The notes: generated by a model not told the origin, from the letters alone. DNA of 64,000 nucleotides from Planctomycetales bacterium (GCA_020427005.1 JAGQOY010000014.1:1-64000), one strand, 5' to 3'. Positions 1 to 10,605 are shown, numbered from the stretch's first letter. Made by a program: numbers and translations.

Positions 1-3000
1 TTATCGTAGCGGACGAGCCAATCATTGCTTCACTGCGATCCAGCAGTGAGATGATATTCAAGGAGCCAGCGATGGATTGATTTTGCGCGCCGGCCACAGA
101 TCCTGCAATTGCTTCCAACTCGACTTCATGTTCAGCACGCACCGACACATTTCCTTGGGCGTCAATATCTGTGTCCTCTCCAATCCGCGATTCAACGGAA
201 CTCACTTGCGAGAGTACCTGTACGGCTCCACCAAAATTTGGCTTATTAACCGCTCCACCGAGAGCTGGTGCTGCTGCAATGGAAAAGTAATCTTCGGCAC
301 CTGTGGCCTCTACAACTACGTTGCCAGTGGTTGCGACTGTCGATTGATTACCTATTTCTGCGGATACATCTTGATTGTGTACGTTTAAAGCTACGCCGAC
401 ACTGCGCCCCAATTTCAATCCTAGGGCGATGGCTCCCGCACCGGTATTTACCTCGGACTGACTGGAGGCAAGTACTTGGACATTACCGGGTAGCAGTTGT
501 CCTCTTTGGCCAACAATGGAGGTTGCGCTGACCACGTTGCCATCTCCAAGTTCCGCTCGCGTCGATTCATTCAAGATATTTACTGCCGCAGCGCCTGCCC
601 TCGATTGATCACCGCCGACCGATCCACCCGCGGCAAGGGCCATGGGATTTCCGGTCAACCCACCTCGTATTGGGTTGATTTGGCTGTCAGCTTGAATATG
701 GAGGGTACCGCCTGTCGTGAGCGTAGTGAATGGGCCAGTCAGTGAGTTCGTTTCGGTACGCAAAACATTTACGGCCAACGCTCCACCCTTGCCGTCCGCT
801 TGTATTCCGACGGCTCCCGCGCCGGCCACGTTTTGTACTTCCAAGTTGCTATTGGATGCAATTTTGATACCCGTTTCAGCCGAGACATCCATGGTTAATG
901 AACCATTTTCAATAGGTGTCTTGCCAATCGATGACTCAATGTGATCATCTACGAAATTCAATGCGATCGAGCCAGCTACTCCATCATCTTTTGCACCGCC
1001 TCCAGCCAGCGCCCGAGCACTTAGCAGATGCGTATTGGCCTGTTCGGCACCAGCCCGCACTGTGATTTGTCGGCCCGACAGTCCATTATTGCTGTGTGCA
1101 CGGGCCTCAATGTTTTGCTCTGCGATATTCACGGCGATGGCGCCACCGTAGGAATCCTCATTGGTTGGCGCCACAGCCAATCCTGTCGCCAAGACCGACA
1201 CATCGCGATCCGACTCAGCAATAACCTCCACATCACCATCTGCGTCGATTGTTCCATTTACGTCTGCCAGCGTATTGCTCAACACGACGTTGGCAGCCCC
1301 TGCAGCTGCCACTCCAGTCGTTTCCATAGCAGATTCACTCAATTCGGTTAGCTTGTCGCCAACCTCGGTGAGTCGGTCCCCTAAGCGATCAAGGATTTTT
1401 TCGCGAGGCTCGCCAGGTTCACGTCGGAATCCTTGTGCCCAAGTCTGAGCTCGATCTTGAAGAGTTTTCGCTTCTCCATTTCCCTGTTGTGCACCGTTTT
1501 GTGTAGCCTCCGACCCTGCTAAGGCTTCAATATCGGATAACGCTACGACACTAGCGTCGCCCGCCACAGAAAAAGTTCCGGCGGCTAAGGCTTGAGATTC
1601 ATCGCGGGCAATGTTGACTGCTACCGGAGTGCCAACGGCTGCGTTGCCGGCTGCGTTGACGATAGACTCGGCGGAACTGATACTTGAACTCACGTGCTGT
1701 GCGTGGATTTGCAGGTCACCTAAGATGTCGGCATCGATGGACTGAGTGGCTGTGCCGGCTTCCGCGACGGTGGAAGTGCGATGAGCACCAAAAGCCAAGG
1801 CCGGGCTGATTGCCAACCCACCCTCTCCTTGAAGCGTCGGACGGGCCGTGACCCCTGTTTCAGCGCGAGTATGAGCCTGATAGTCGCCTGCAGCATCCAC
1901 CACAAAGTCACGAACCTGTCCAACGATCACTGCACCCGTCATCTCGGCATGGCTGCTGTTTTGTGAGGCATTGATAACTATGGAAGGTCCAATACCTGTT
2001 TTGGGGCCACCCGCTACACTCGCGTCGGATTTGGCGAGACTTGCAGTTGAATTACGCGACGCTACCGTCAAGTCTTGATTGCTATCCGCCAAATCTGGCC
2101 GATTTGATGCAACTAATTGTATGGTCGCTCCATTGCGAATGGCTGCTAAACTGTCATTTTCGACGGATTGAATCGCTAGCGAACCCGCAAAGCCAATCTT
2201 ATCGACGCCGCTACCGGAAATTGCCTGGCTGCTAAAATTATGATCCGCTGCGCCAGTCGCGTCGGTACCTGCATCCACGGTTACCGAGGCCGCGTGTACT
2301 TTAGCTTGTCCTCCGACAATCGCTTCCGTCTTTATCCTCGCCGCGTTAATGTCTATTGCTACTCCGACCCCGGTTTGTGAAGGGTCGGGACGTAAAGGTG
2401 TTTGATTGCCAGACGAACCATTGCCGGTTTGAACTTGATTATTCTCACCTGGAGGAATAGCCACTGCACTGGCATCTGCCACGGACGTTACGGCCGCATG
2501 TGAGACAGCTTGAACACTCATTTTTCCGTCTGCGTCTAGGTCCGTGCCATCGGCGATCGTGGCTGTGGCGTGAACGCGACTGACGTTGACTGACAATGCT
2601 CCAGCCAAGCTCATCGAACCATCTGGAGTCTTTGAGTCCGGTATTTCTTGATCGATGGCCTGATTCCCATCAGTCGTTTCCAACAGATTTTTTGAACTGC
2701 TAGTTTTGACAGATACATCGCCCTTGCCATCAAGACCTGTCTTCTTATCGGCTTCGCCGCCACGGGCGCTTGCTTTGGCACTACCAGTCGTAGTTGCTGT
2801 ACTGCTGGAACTAACAGCTACATCTCCTGCGACATCCCAATTTCCGGCTACTTCAGCGTTAGTGGTATCACTTACAAAATCTAGTTCAAACACTAATCCC
2901 ACGGCTGTCTTTTCAGCTCGAGAATCTCCTTCAGCTGAAGTCTCTGTCAGGCCTGCATGATCGGCTGAAACCTGCACATCCCCCGAAACTCGGCTGCGGC

Positions 3001-6000
3001 CTACGGAAGACCCAGATAGACGGGCATTCGTATCGTTGACTACCCTGGCGAGAGCATTCACAAAAGTCACGGCTGCCTCACCTGTGTCTTCCGATGCCCC
3101 GGCTCCTCCCTTGGCAACCGTTGATGTATTGTTCTCTGAATTAGCTTTTACTGACACATCGCCAGCACCCGGCAAGTTCGGATCGATTGCATCGCGGATT
3201 ACTGCATTGTCTTCAATCTCAGCTTGGGTCGTATTGCGAGTCACATTGACGGCCACGGATGCCCCACGCCCTCGCTTGGAACCGGAGGCATTTCTCGATG
3301 GTTGTGCTGTATTAGATGAGTTCGAGTGGTTGTTTGCCTCTACTTTCAAATTTCCGGAGTCGATGTCAATGCTAGCCGGCTTGATGCGAGCGTCGACAGT
3401 ATTGTGTACGACGTCGATTGCCAAAGAGCCAGCGGTACCAACCCTTCCTCCCCCTGCACCCGATATTGCCGAAGTTGAGAAGCTGCTAGTTTGCTGTGAC
3501 GGAGTGCCTGCAGATACCGTAAGGCTATTACCATGAACTTGAACACCTGTGCCAACGCTGGCCCTCGTATCCACCTTATTGACGTTTAGTGCAATCGCGA
3601 CTCCGATGCCACGTCCGCGTGCATCATTGGCATCCGGATTTTCAGACTCGTCGGTTCCTGTGCTGGCCTCTTCGGCCGCGGCATCAATCGTCACTGCGGT
3701 TGCATCAGCGGTAACTGAATTTGACATCTTGCCTGTAGCCAGCACGGCGACAGAATCGCCGGTAGTCACGCGAGCGGAATCGACGAGTTCCGAAGTAGTA
3801 GTGGTTTTCGAAATGCTAACTGCCAGAGCAGCTGCGAAAGCGGCTGATCCGTCAGGAGTTTTCAAATCTGCGGCCTGTTCACCATTGTCACTGGCTCCTT
3901 GATCCGTGGCCAATTTTTTGGCGTCCGCAACGTTTTTATCAGCGCCACCCGTCGTCGGTGAAACATCACCTCCTTTGGCGGCTGCTTTGCCATTCACGGT
4001 TTGCGTGATGTCAGCATGCGATAGAACAGCCACGGATCCGGTGGCGGTCAGTTGTCCTCCGAGATTTGTCTGTGTATGGTTCTCCCCCATATCAAACGCA
4101 ACCACGAGACCGCGCGACTTTTCCGTCCCTGTGGATTGCCCCTCGGCCTGCAGTGCTTCATTGGCCGTAAGGAGCGCTGACATTTCCAGCGATCCCTGTA
4201 AGTTTGTCGTGATAGCATCATTCTTTGCCGAAGTTACATTCTTTATTGCTTGGATACCAAATACGCTTGTCAAAGTTCGTCGACTATCGACATCTTCGGT
4301 ACCACTGCCACCCTTGGACTGCGTAACTACAGTTTGATTGCTTGTTGCAGAGATGCTTGATCGTGGACTACCTGTGGCAGTGCCTGTGTGGCTGATATTC
4401 GCACTCGGACCAACTTCGGCGATGGCATCATTGAAAGCAATGTTAATTGCAAAGGAAGCGCCCACGCCGCGTTCATCTCCCGTCACCGGGACCGATGGCG
4501 AGGCCTTGGCCGTATTGTTCGCCAAGTTGGCTGCGCTCATTTTCAAGGCGCCTGAGCCAACATTGATCGATGTCGCATCAACCACGACTGAGGCCTTGTT
4601 GTCAACTCGATTGAGGGCGAAGCCACCTGCGAAGCCTGTCTTGCGACTGCCTGCCCCTGATATTGCTTCGGCAGAAAATGTCCGTTGGGTATCGTCGCCC
4701 ACGGTTGTATTGGAAACTAACTCGACACCCCCAGTTGCATTGATCACTACTGGTGCTTTTAGGTCAACGGTGCTTTCGATGTTGGCTCGATTGATGGCTA
4801 CAGCCACTGCCCGTCCTTTTTCCGTTCCTCCGCTCGCGGTACCGCCAGATGTTGACCCTCCACCCACCGCACTGGAGTCTGCCTTAACAGTACTATCTGT
4901 CGTGTTCGAAGATTGGAACGTAAGTAGGTTACCAACCGTTAACCTTGCGCCATTGTCTGCCGTGACGTGAGTACTAACATCAACCAAATTGATGGCAGTG
5001 GCTGCTCCTGCGCTTACCTTACCCAGTGCATCTGCCGAGGGTGCCTGTTTGTCTGAGCCGCCCGCCTGTTGCTCTGCAGCCGTCTGCTCGTCAGAGTTCG
5101 TAGAGGTATTGCCGGTCCCCTGCACGCTGGCCTTGGCCTGCCCCTGAATCTGCCCTGCTGCATTTGCAGCGATAGTCACATCTCCTGTTGATACTAGTGG
5201 TCGGTCAACAAGTGCATTGACTTGTGCATCGATGTCGTTCAATGCAAAAGAGCCACCGCGCGCTGCAGTCTCGCCAACAACTGTGCCATCGACGGTTGTT
5301 GTGATATTTCCAGTATGAGTCGCCTCAACTTTTGTCGCACCCACTACGTTCAGAACATTACCCGATTCGATTGCGGCAGTAGTGCTTGAGTCAACCACAG
5401 CCATGCCGACGCCAGCGGAAAAACTATTGCCGCCTTCGGCACCAGTGACGACAGTTGTCGAAATATTTTCAAGCGAATTCGCAGTGATCGTGAGCTCGCC
5501 ATTGCCTTGGATTTGGGCTTTTTCCGCAAGTACGGCTTGAGTGTCCGCCGTAAGTTTGTTTCGAGCAATTGAGGCGCCCACACCTTTTTCGGTGCCAGTT
5601 ACGGATGGTTGCGCTTCCGCAGAGAGCGTTGGTTGACTATCGGCGGAAAATGCTAACTTGGTTGAACCACTATTCAGAATGGCCTCGGTAGCCAGTATTG
5701 ACTGGACGTCCGCATGAACTTTATTGGACGCAAAAGCACCGGCCCGCCCCACATTGGACGCACCTGCGCCCGAGGTTGCTTTTGTTGAGTGACTCTCTCC
5801 ATTGGTTGAATTGGCAAGAGCAGTCATGCTCAACGCGCGAATTGTGGGAGTTGATCCAAGTACAACTCGATTGACTCCATTGGAGCGATCAAGTGCAATG
5901 GCCACTCCTACTCCACTGCCAGAGTCCCCTGAGTTATGCACTGCACTGCCGTTGGCCTCGGTATTGGCAGTGGTAGACGCGTCCGAATTGAGCACAATTG

Positions 6001-7246
6001 CACCCTCAGCCGTCAAGGAGACGGTTCCGGAAACCAAAACTTCGGTTACCAAGTCTGACTTGGTTCGCGCATAGGCTCCAGCCAGGCTGAGAGCTCCGGA
6101 TGAACTTTGTGCGTCGTTGTTTTGTAAATCTGATTGAGTGGATGCATCATTGGCGGTTGCGCCTCCCACGCTACTCTTGGCTGATGTATTGAGCGTGGCA
6201 TTCGATTTGGCTTGCGAGGAAATGCTGGCCGCGACAAGACTTACGGATCCATCGAGCGATACACGAGTATTCCCAGCCAGTTCTGCCAGAGCTACGATTC
6301 CACCCTTGCCGCCAGCACCAGCAAGCGTGCCATCCGAGTTAGTATTTACGGTAACCACGTTATTGGCCAGGATCGACACATCGCCGGCCGCAAGAATACT
6401 TGCGCTGTCTTCGAGTACTAGTATCGCATCGCTAGTCACGTTGGTTAACGCTAATGCAGCATCTCGCGTCGAGTCCGTGCTGGTTGGCTTCGCGGCGGCA
6501 TTGGCCGTGACATCCTGAATCGTGGTGGCTGTTAAGCTCACGTCTCCTGTGGCCTGAATTGTAGACGATCCTGAAATGACGATTTCCGATCGTCCGATTG
6601 TTTTGACGCGTGCAAAGTCCCGATTCACGTCCTCTGTATCGTCGCCATCCGCATTGGCATCGATCGTGGTTTCTGAAACGACCGTTATCTGACTGCCGAA
6701 CAACCCCGAATCCGTAACATGCACGGACGACGCAGCCTGCCCCACCGCCCCAAGAAATCCTAGTAGACCCGTCTCAGTGCTTGAAAGTGACTGACGCGCC
6801 ACCAGTGAGACTTCCCCAGTGGAATGTAATTGAAACGCATTGAGTTCGATGGACTGGGTAGATACGACGGAGACCGAACCAAATGTGTAGTCGCCTGTCG
6901 CAAAGCTCACCGACTGAATTCCACTTACCGTCAGTGAACCTCGTATAACTAGGTCATCTTGAAATTGGATAGATTGAAGTTCTCCACCACGACTTGTTAC
7001 TTGTATTGACTCAATTTTAGACAAGTCAAAAGCATCCGTTACGTCTCCGGTGACGATGACCTGATCCCCTGAAACTCGCAATTCAGCGGTATCCTTGTCT
7101 GCGTCCATACTAATGTCGAGGATACCACCACTGAGTAGTTGTGAGGTAACCGCCAGAAGATGGCGCGATTCCAAGGTTTCGTGAACAATTGCAGTGCGGA
7201 TACGACTTCGGGACTTTTGGCGCGAGGGGCTTTTACGACGTTTCAT
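1..7246 (-). CDS. Giant Ala/Ser/Thr-rich repeat surface protein, LEPR-XLL type N-terminus (partial, 3' end outside window)
   Basis: I translated the minus strand from an ATG at 7246. The frame stays open to base 1, giving about 2415 residues with no stop, so the C-terminus lies outside the window. The N-terminus is basic (MKRRKSPSRQKSRSR) and contains LESRHLLA at about residues 25-32. This is the LEPR-XLL motif typical of large planctomycete exported or surface proteins. The rest is made of repeats of roughly 110-140 residues alternating two themes: a short Gly-rich strand of the type GVGVAVAINxxxxxT, and an AISGAGxxKxGFAGSxAxN block, joined by Val/Thr/Ser strands such as GDVSVxA. This fits a long beta-helix or beta-solenoid adhesin. 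Cys is nearly absent. A TGA lies upstream in frame, fixing the start near 7246. The function as an adhesin or cell-envelope filament is inferred. Many plus-strand ORFs here are shadows of this gene. Confidence 0.88.
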   Translation of the reverse strand, partial: MKRRKSPSRQKSRSRIRTAIVHETLESRHLLAVTSQLLSGGILDISMDADKDTAELRVSGDQVIVTGDVTDAFDLSKIESIQVTSRGGELQSIQFQDDLVIRGSLTVSGIQSVSFATGDYTFGSVSVVSTQSIELNAFQLHSTGEVSLVARQSLSSTETGLLGFLGAVGQAASSVHVTDSGLFGSQITVVSETTIDANADGDDTEDVNRDFARVKTIGRSEIVISGSSTIQATGDVSLTATTIQDVTANAAAKPTSTDSTRDAALALTNVTSDAILVLEDSASILAAGDVSILANNVVTVNTNSDGTLAGAGGKGGIVALAELAGNTRVSLDGSVSLVAASISSQAKSNATLNTSAKSSVGGATANDASTQSDLQNNDAQSSSGALSLAGAYARTKSDLVTEVLVSGTVSLTAEGAIVLNSDASTTANTEANGSAVHNSGDSGSGVGVAIALDRSNGVNRVVLGSTPTIRALSMTALANSTNGESHSTKATSGAGASNVGRAGAFASNKVHADVQSILATEAILNSGSTKLAFSADSQPTLSAEAQPSVTGTEKGVGASIARNKLTADTQAVLAEKAQIQGNGELTITANSLENISTTVVTGAEGGNSFSAGVGMAVVDSSTTAAIESGNVLNVVGATKVEATHTGNITTTVDGTVVGETAARGGSFALNDIDAQVNALVDRPLVSTGDVTIAANAAGQIQGQAKASVQGTGNTSTNSDEQTAAEQQAGGSDKQAPSADALGKVSAGAATAINLVDVSTHVTADNGARLTVGNLLTFQSSNTTDSTVKADSSAVGGGSTSGGTASGGTEKGRAVAVAINRANIESTVDLKAPVVINATGGVELVSNTTVGDDTQRTFSAEAISGAGSRKTGFAGGFALNRVDNKASVVVDATSINVGSGALKMSAANLANNTAKASPSVPVTGDERGVGASFAINIAFNDAIAEVGPSANISHTGTATGSPRSSISATSNQTVVTQSKGGSGTEDVDSRRTLTSVFGIQAIKNVTSAKNDAITTNLQGSLEMSALLTANEALQAEGQSTGTEKSRGLVVAFDMGENHTQTNLGGQLTATGSVAVLSHADITQTVNGKAAAKGGDVSPTTGGADKNVADAKKLATDQGASDNGEQAADLKTPDGSAAFAAALAVSISKTTTTSELVDSARVTTGDSVAVLATGKMSNSVTADATAVTIDAAAEEASTGTDESENPDANDARGRGIGVAIALNVNKVDTRASVGTGVQVHGNSLTVSAGTPSQQTSSFSTSAISGAGGGRVGTAGSLAIDVVHNTVDARIKPASIDIDSGNLKVEANNHSNSSNTAQPSRNASGSKRGRGASVAVNVTRNTTQAEIEDNAVIRDAIDPNLPGAGDVSVKANSENNTSTVAKGGAGASEDTGEAAVTFVNALARVVNDTNARLSGSSVGRSRVSGDVQVSADHAGLTETSAEGDSRAEKTAVGLVFELDFVSDTTNAEVAGNWDVAGDVAVSSSSTATTTGSAKASARGGEADKKTGLDGKGDVSVKTSSSKNLLETTDGNQAIDQEIPDSKTPDGSMSLAGALSVNVSRVHATATIADGTDLDADGKMSVQAVSHAAVTSVADASAVAIPPGENNQVQTGNGSSGNQTPLRPDPSQTGVGVAIDINAARIKTEAIVGGQAKVHAASVTVDAGTDATGAADHNFSSQAISGSGVDKIGFAGSLAIQSVENDSLAAIRNGATIQLVASNRPDLADSNQDLTVASRNSTASLAKSDASVAGGPKTGIGPSIVINASQNSSHAEMTGAVIVGQVRDFVVDAAGDYQAHTRAETGVTARPTLQGEGGLAISPALAFGAHRTSTVAEAGTATQSIDADILGDLQIHAQHVSSSISSAESIVNAAGNAAVGTPVAVNIARDESQALAAGTFSVAGDASVVALSDIEALAGSEATQNGAQQGNGEAKTLQDRAQTWAQGFRREPGEPREKILDRLGDRLTEVGDKLTELSESAMETTGVAAAGAANVVLSNTLADVNGTIDADGDVEVIAESDRDVSVLATGLAVAPTNEDSYGGAIAVNIAEQNIEARAHSNNGLSGRQITVRAGAEQANTHLLSARALAGGGAKDDGVAGSIALNFVDDHIESSIGKTPIENGSLTMDVSAETGIKIASNSNLEVQNVAGAGAVGIQADGKGGALAVNVLRTETNSLTGPFTTLTTGGTLHIQADSQINPIRGGLTGNPMALAAGGSVGGDQSRAGAAAVNILNESTRAELGDGNVVSATSIVGQRGQLLPGNVQVLASSQSEVNTGAGAIALGLKLGRSVGVALNVHNQDVSAEIGNQSTVATTGNVVVEATGAEDYFSIAAAPALGGAVNKPNFGGAVQVLSQVSSVESRIGEDTDIDAQGNVSVRAEHEVELEAIAGSVAGAQNQSIAGSLNIISLLDRSEAMIGSSATI

Positions 7247-8009
7247 GATTGGCTGTCCAAATGCTTGAAGCGTTAGAGGAGGCTTCAGACCGGGAAAAAG
7301 AGGCTCGACGGTCAATGCGTAAGAAGGTGCCCCGGCGCTTCACAGAAAATCTGAATTTTTCAAAATTTCAGGTACCGCTCGTCGAACAAAGGCAAAAAAT
7401 TCCAAGACGAATCCAGTCTGCCGTCAAAACAATTGGATAACTTTCGAGCAGAAGGACCAATTGCCTAAGCCGATGGCAATGGCGTCGCCGACGCATGTGA
7501 TCTTACCGTTGGCGGGGTGTGGGGGGCGCTTCAACTTCTTCGACGCGAGAGATAATCTCGCAACTACCCAGCGCAGTGTTATCGACTCCAGTGGCGTATT
7601 TCCGCCGTGACTGGATTCGAGAACTTGGGCCAGACGGTTATCGAGCAGACGTCATCGACCTCGTACATTTCGGCGTTAGCTCGGACCCGTCTCTGGATTT
7701 GAAAGCAGAGGAAATACTCCCCATCCTGTAATAACTCTTAATGTCCACATGAAAGCTGGAAAACTGTTGGACATGCTCCAATCGCTCAAGCCTGGGGTGC
7801 GTGAGTCGGATTTGAACGCAAGCTTCCGGCGACAGCCCGGAGCCCAGCTAGTGCTCTCCCAACAATCGGCAGATGATTCTTCGTGGACTTTCGTATATTT
7901 CCTTCACAGGCCACGCCCTCATTGTGCACTGCGGGAGGGCAACGTCGGGGCTTTGATGGACGGCGATTTGGGGTCGTCAAAGTGATCTTGCTGGGTTTCA
8001 GACCATCGA
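7247..8009. other. Intergenic, no gene supported
   Basis: Short ORFs on both strands have no recognisable motif, no good ribosome-binding site and unlikely composition. The region upstream of 7246 should hold the promoter of the giant gene, but I see no convincing -35/-10 pair. Confidence 0.5.
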
Positions 8010-9118
8010 TCAAGACGTGATGAAAGTGAAGTCATCTGCAAATGCTTCGTCATGGAGATCGGTGATTCGATCGTCGTCGATGTTGGCGAAGAACCAATCC
8101 GAACCGGCGGACCCTGTGAGTGTGTCCTTGTCCTGGTCGTCTTTCACGGTTTCCATCCACTTCAAGAAGTAATTGTCGTTTTCACGATCGTTGGTTCCGC
8201 TGCCATCGGTCAGGTTGAGAAGTCTTTGGCCGTAGCTTCGTGCTGACGTCCATTCCTGCATTACGAATGAGACCGCCGTTTCGATGGGAGTCTCACCGAA
8301 ATCGAGAATGCCACTGATAAGGATGTCATCATCCGCATTTCCCACGATGCGATCGGCTCCGTTCCCACCAACAAGGAAATCACGACCCTGCTTGCCGACA
8401 AGCAGATCATCGCCCGATCCTCCCATGAGGATATCGTGACTTACTCCGCCTTTGAGTCGATCATCACCCGATTCGCCATAGAACCAGACCGGCAAGACAA
8501 AATCGCCTGAAGCTTGAAGGATATCGTTTCCATCGCCTCCGTGTGCGATCACTCGTCCAGTGGAGTGGAACGTGACTGTGGGGAGTCCGCTCACGACGAC
8601 GATGACTTCGTTTTCCGTCAGTCCGTTTTCGACACTGAACTGATCAACGCCAGCGGTCCCAACGTAAAAGATGCTGCGTTGATTGAGGTCCAGGATGTCC
8701 AATTCCTGGCTGAGCACGGGACCGTTGATGAATTCAATCCGCACGAGCTGATCGTCGACCGAGAAATCTGCGAACGCCGTCCATCCACATGGACCGTTCC
8801 TCCCGCTGCGACGGCATCCACAGCGAGTTGAATGTCACCGCTTGCTTGAGTGACGAATACCTCATCAGACTAGTAAGTCATCAACCCCAGACCTTTCATG
8901 TCGATGGCATGTTCAATTTCGTCTTCAATTTCAAAACCACTGGTCAAGGTTGCGACTGATGTTCCATCGTCAATCTGATACGTATTGCCAATTGCCAAAA
9001 TCGAGGCCGGCGACAGATTTCGCAGCGCCAAACCCTCTCGATGCACTACGATTGTGTTTCCACCGGGATCGGATTCAGTTCCCAGATCGAGTGTTCCTCC
9101 GATCACTTCGATCGCCGC
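8010..9118 (-). pseudogene. Decayed RTX (haemolysin-type Ca2+-binding repeat) surface protein, C-terminal part
   Basis: The 3' part (8010-8744) encodes Gly/Asp-rich nonapeptide repeats: GGDGNDILQ, GESGDDRLKGG, GGSGDDLLVG, GGNGADRIVG and GNADDDIL. These form the calcium-binding parallel beta-roll of RTX proteins. The upstream frame (8870-9106) continues the same protein with beta-helix-like sequence (GGTLDLGTE, TYQIDDGTSV) but meets an in-frame TAG at 8870-8872. Reading through it gives SDEVFVTQASGDIQLAVDAV, a typical planctomycete segment. A further frame change near 8785-8795 is needed to join this to FSVDDQLVRIEF of the RTX part. With one nonsense codon, one frameshift and a 5' end cut off at about 9118 by an insertion-sequence remnant, the gene is not expected to make a full protein. 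The 244-residue RTX ORF could still be translated from an internal ATG at 8744. Confidence 0.8.
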
Positions 9119-9390
9119 TGCTGATGTTCGATGTATCTTAGGTCGCGAGGATCTGGGATAACGCTATCAATGCTTTCGATCAACCTGAGCCTTTGATCCA
9201 TTTCTCGAAGCAGCAACAAACCGCCATCGGAGGTAAGAGTCCCACCATCAAACTGTGCCTGAACAGCCTGATTTCGTAGCCGTTTCAAACTTGTCTTGTT
9301 TCGTGTACGATCTGCCATTGTCGAAAGCCTTGGATTTGGTTTCTAGGAAGTGTCGTAACTCCTTTGAATACTAGAACTAAGGCTTTCGCG
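9119..9390 (-). mobile_element. IS1380-family transposase remnant (N-terminal ~66 codons and left flank)
   Basis: An ORF starting at 9318 reads MADRTRNKTSLKRLRN, then FDGGTLTSDGGLLLLREMDQ and SVIPDPRDLRYIEHQQ. The FDGGxxxSDGGxLLLRE signature is the conserved N-terminus of IS1380-type DDE transposases. The match stops at about 9119, where the sequence passes into the RTX pseudogene, so only the first sixth of the usual ~450-residue protein remains and no catalytic residue survives. Upstream of the start, inverted copies of CGAAAGCCTT lie at about 9322-9331 and 9379-9388, and could mark the element's left end. The motif ACTAAGGCTTTCGCG near 9376-9390 recurs at about 41284-41298. The bases 9391-9601 hold nothing I can name. 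Confidence 0.75.
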
Positions 9391-9601
9391 CTATAGGGCT
9401 CCACTATCTACCGTATGAAATATTCAGGCTAACGCCATAGGCTCATGGAATGCAGCTGCCCGGGGACACAGCATTCCCAGTGATAGGCCGAAAGCCACTG
9501 GTGCTGAGCCGTGAGGCGCTGTGTCCGCGTGTTTTCTTCGAACGACTGTACGGAGTTCTAATTCGACCGTGAGGTTTCAGTTCGAAGAATTGTAGAATTG
9601 T

Positions 9602-10201
9602 CTAGCGTCGTCTTCGGCGTACGGTGCACCCAAGCGCAACCGCCGCAAGCAGAATGTTGCTGGGCTCGGGAACAGCAGAGATCTGAATTGTGTTTCCGGG
9701 TACCGTTAGAGTGGCGCTTTGACCTAGAGCCATGCCCAAGGAAGAGAAATCTGTATTCTTGAGTGTCAAGCTTCCGGACAAGAACGTGCCGCTCACGTAC
9801 CCTGCTGGGGTTAGGACTTGGGAGCTCGTCCCCAAACCCAAAACGTCGGTCACAACTATGAAGTCATTTTCGCCTTCTACTGTACCGTTGGAAAAACTCG
9901 GGCCAAAAGGCGAATGCGAAAGAGTGCCCGACCTCGATCCCACGGTATTGATATCCCATTGTCGAGTTGTTGCATGCCCACCACCGGCGTAAAACATTGT
10001 ACTATTTAGTTGCACAGAATCATTGGGATCGCCTCCATCGAAAGTTATCTTCCAACCAGTCATATTCAACGAGCCTGTCCATGAGACGACGACGTCGCTA
10101 CCCTGCTCGACGTAGAACACGTTGATAAGATCCGCTCTTGCGAACTGCGCGCTAGCGCAGACCACAGCCAACGCAATGAGCCGAGAAACACTGTAATGCA
10201 T
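9602..10201 (-). CDS. PEP-CTERM exported protein (copy A)
   Basis: The 199-residue product starts at the ATG at 10201 (MHYSVSRLIALAVVC), preceded by GAGG about 11 bases upstream. Residues 1-24 form a signal peptide ending near FARADL. The mature part is a beta-rich, low-Cys domain of about 145 residues. The C-terminus has the complete PEP-CTERM sorting signal: AVPEPSNILLAAVAL, a hydrophobic stretch and a final RRRRR cluster. In other bacteria this signal is recognised and cleaved by an exosortase, usually with export to the envelope or exopolysaccharide. No exosortase gene lies in the window. The first 24 codons and about 90 bases upstream are nearly identical to those of copy B at 11157, while the mature domains differ completely. 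The longer upstream frame from 10357 is rejected because it has no signal peptide at its N-terminus. Confidence 0.85.
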   Translation of the reverse strand: MHYSVSRLIALAVVCASAQFARADLINVFYVEQGSDVVVSWTGSLNMTGWKITFDGGDPNDSVQLNSTMFYAGGGHATTRQWDINTVGSRSGTLSHSPFGPSFSNGTVEGENDFIVVTDVLGLGTSSQVLTPAGYVSGTFLSGSLTLKNTDFSSLGMALGQSATLTVPGNTIQISAVPEPSNILLAAVALGCTVRRRRR

Positions 10202-10277
10202 CGTAGAAGTAACCTCAGAGTGAGGCCGATGCTGTTGTCCATTTCCGAGATTAGTTGGAGATGAACAAAAGCAAGGC
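10129..10277 (-). repeat. Direct repeat, copy A: promoter/RBS/signal-peptide cassette of PEP-CTERM gene
   Basis: About 149 bases here match 11085-11234 with only a handful of mismatches. The match covers the signal-peptide codons (ending near RADL), the start codon, the ribosome-binding site and the upstream leader through GCAAGGCC. The similarity stops on both sides, at the mature domain and further upstream. Confidence 0.9.
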
Positions 10278-10360
10278 CGGACGTTAGTCAGGTAAGGCCT
10301 CAAATCTCGTTTCGTAAAGCGAATCACAAACTCACACGCGTAAACCGCAACGCGCACTCT

Positions 10361-10605
10361 TTACTGCCGGTTGCTGTCGGTCTTTGTAGACTTCCGCCGT
10401 CGCCTTAGGTATAGAAGTCCGAGTGAACTGGCGCCCAATAGTCCAAAGCTGGATGGTTCGGGAACGGCGGCGACGGAAAATTCTGCATTCGCAAACGCGC
10501 GTAAAGCGCTCAAATTTGTTCCAGGGTATGCAAAAGTTCCAGAGTTGTACTTCGTATTGTTAGTGAACGAAGCAATGCCGCTTCCAAGAGTCACGCTTCC
10601 ATCAA
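10361..10605 (-). pseudogene. PEP-CTERM protein, C-terminal fragment
   Basis: This frame ends FSVAAVPEPSSFGLLGASS, a Leu-rich segment and YLRRRRKSTKTDSNRQ, a complete PEP-CTERM sorting signal, preceded by about 45 residues of Ser/Thr/Asn-rich mature sequence (SGIASFTNNTKYNSGTF). There is no signal peptide and no credible start. Upstream the frame runs antiparallel-free into the 3' end of copy B, whose RRRRR-stop is at 10606. I read it as the tail of a third PEP-CTERM gene left by recombination between the direct repeats. An ATG at 10660 would give a 99-residue ORF overlapping copy B, but that N-terminus is only a frameshifted reading of copy B. Confidence 0.7.

Noticed and set aside
2706..4970. 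Long plus-strand ORFs (143-210 codons) inside 1-7246
   Set aside because: They are antisense shadows of the Ala/Ser/Thr-rich giant protein: biased codons on the minus strand remove stops from the complement. None has a motif or ribosome-binding site.
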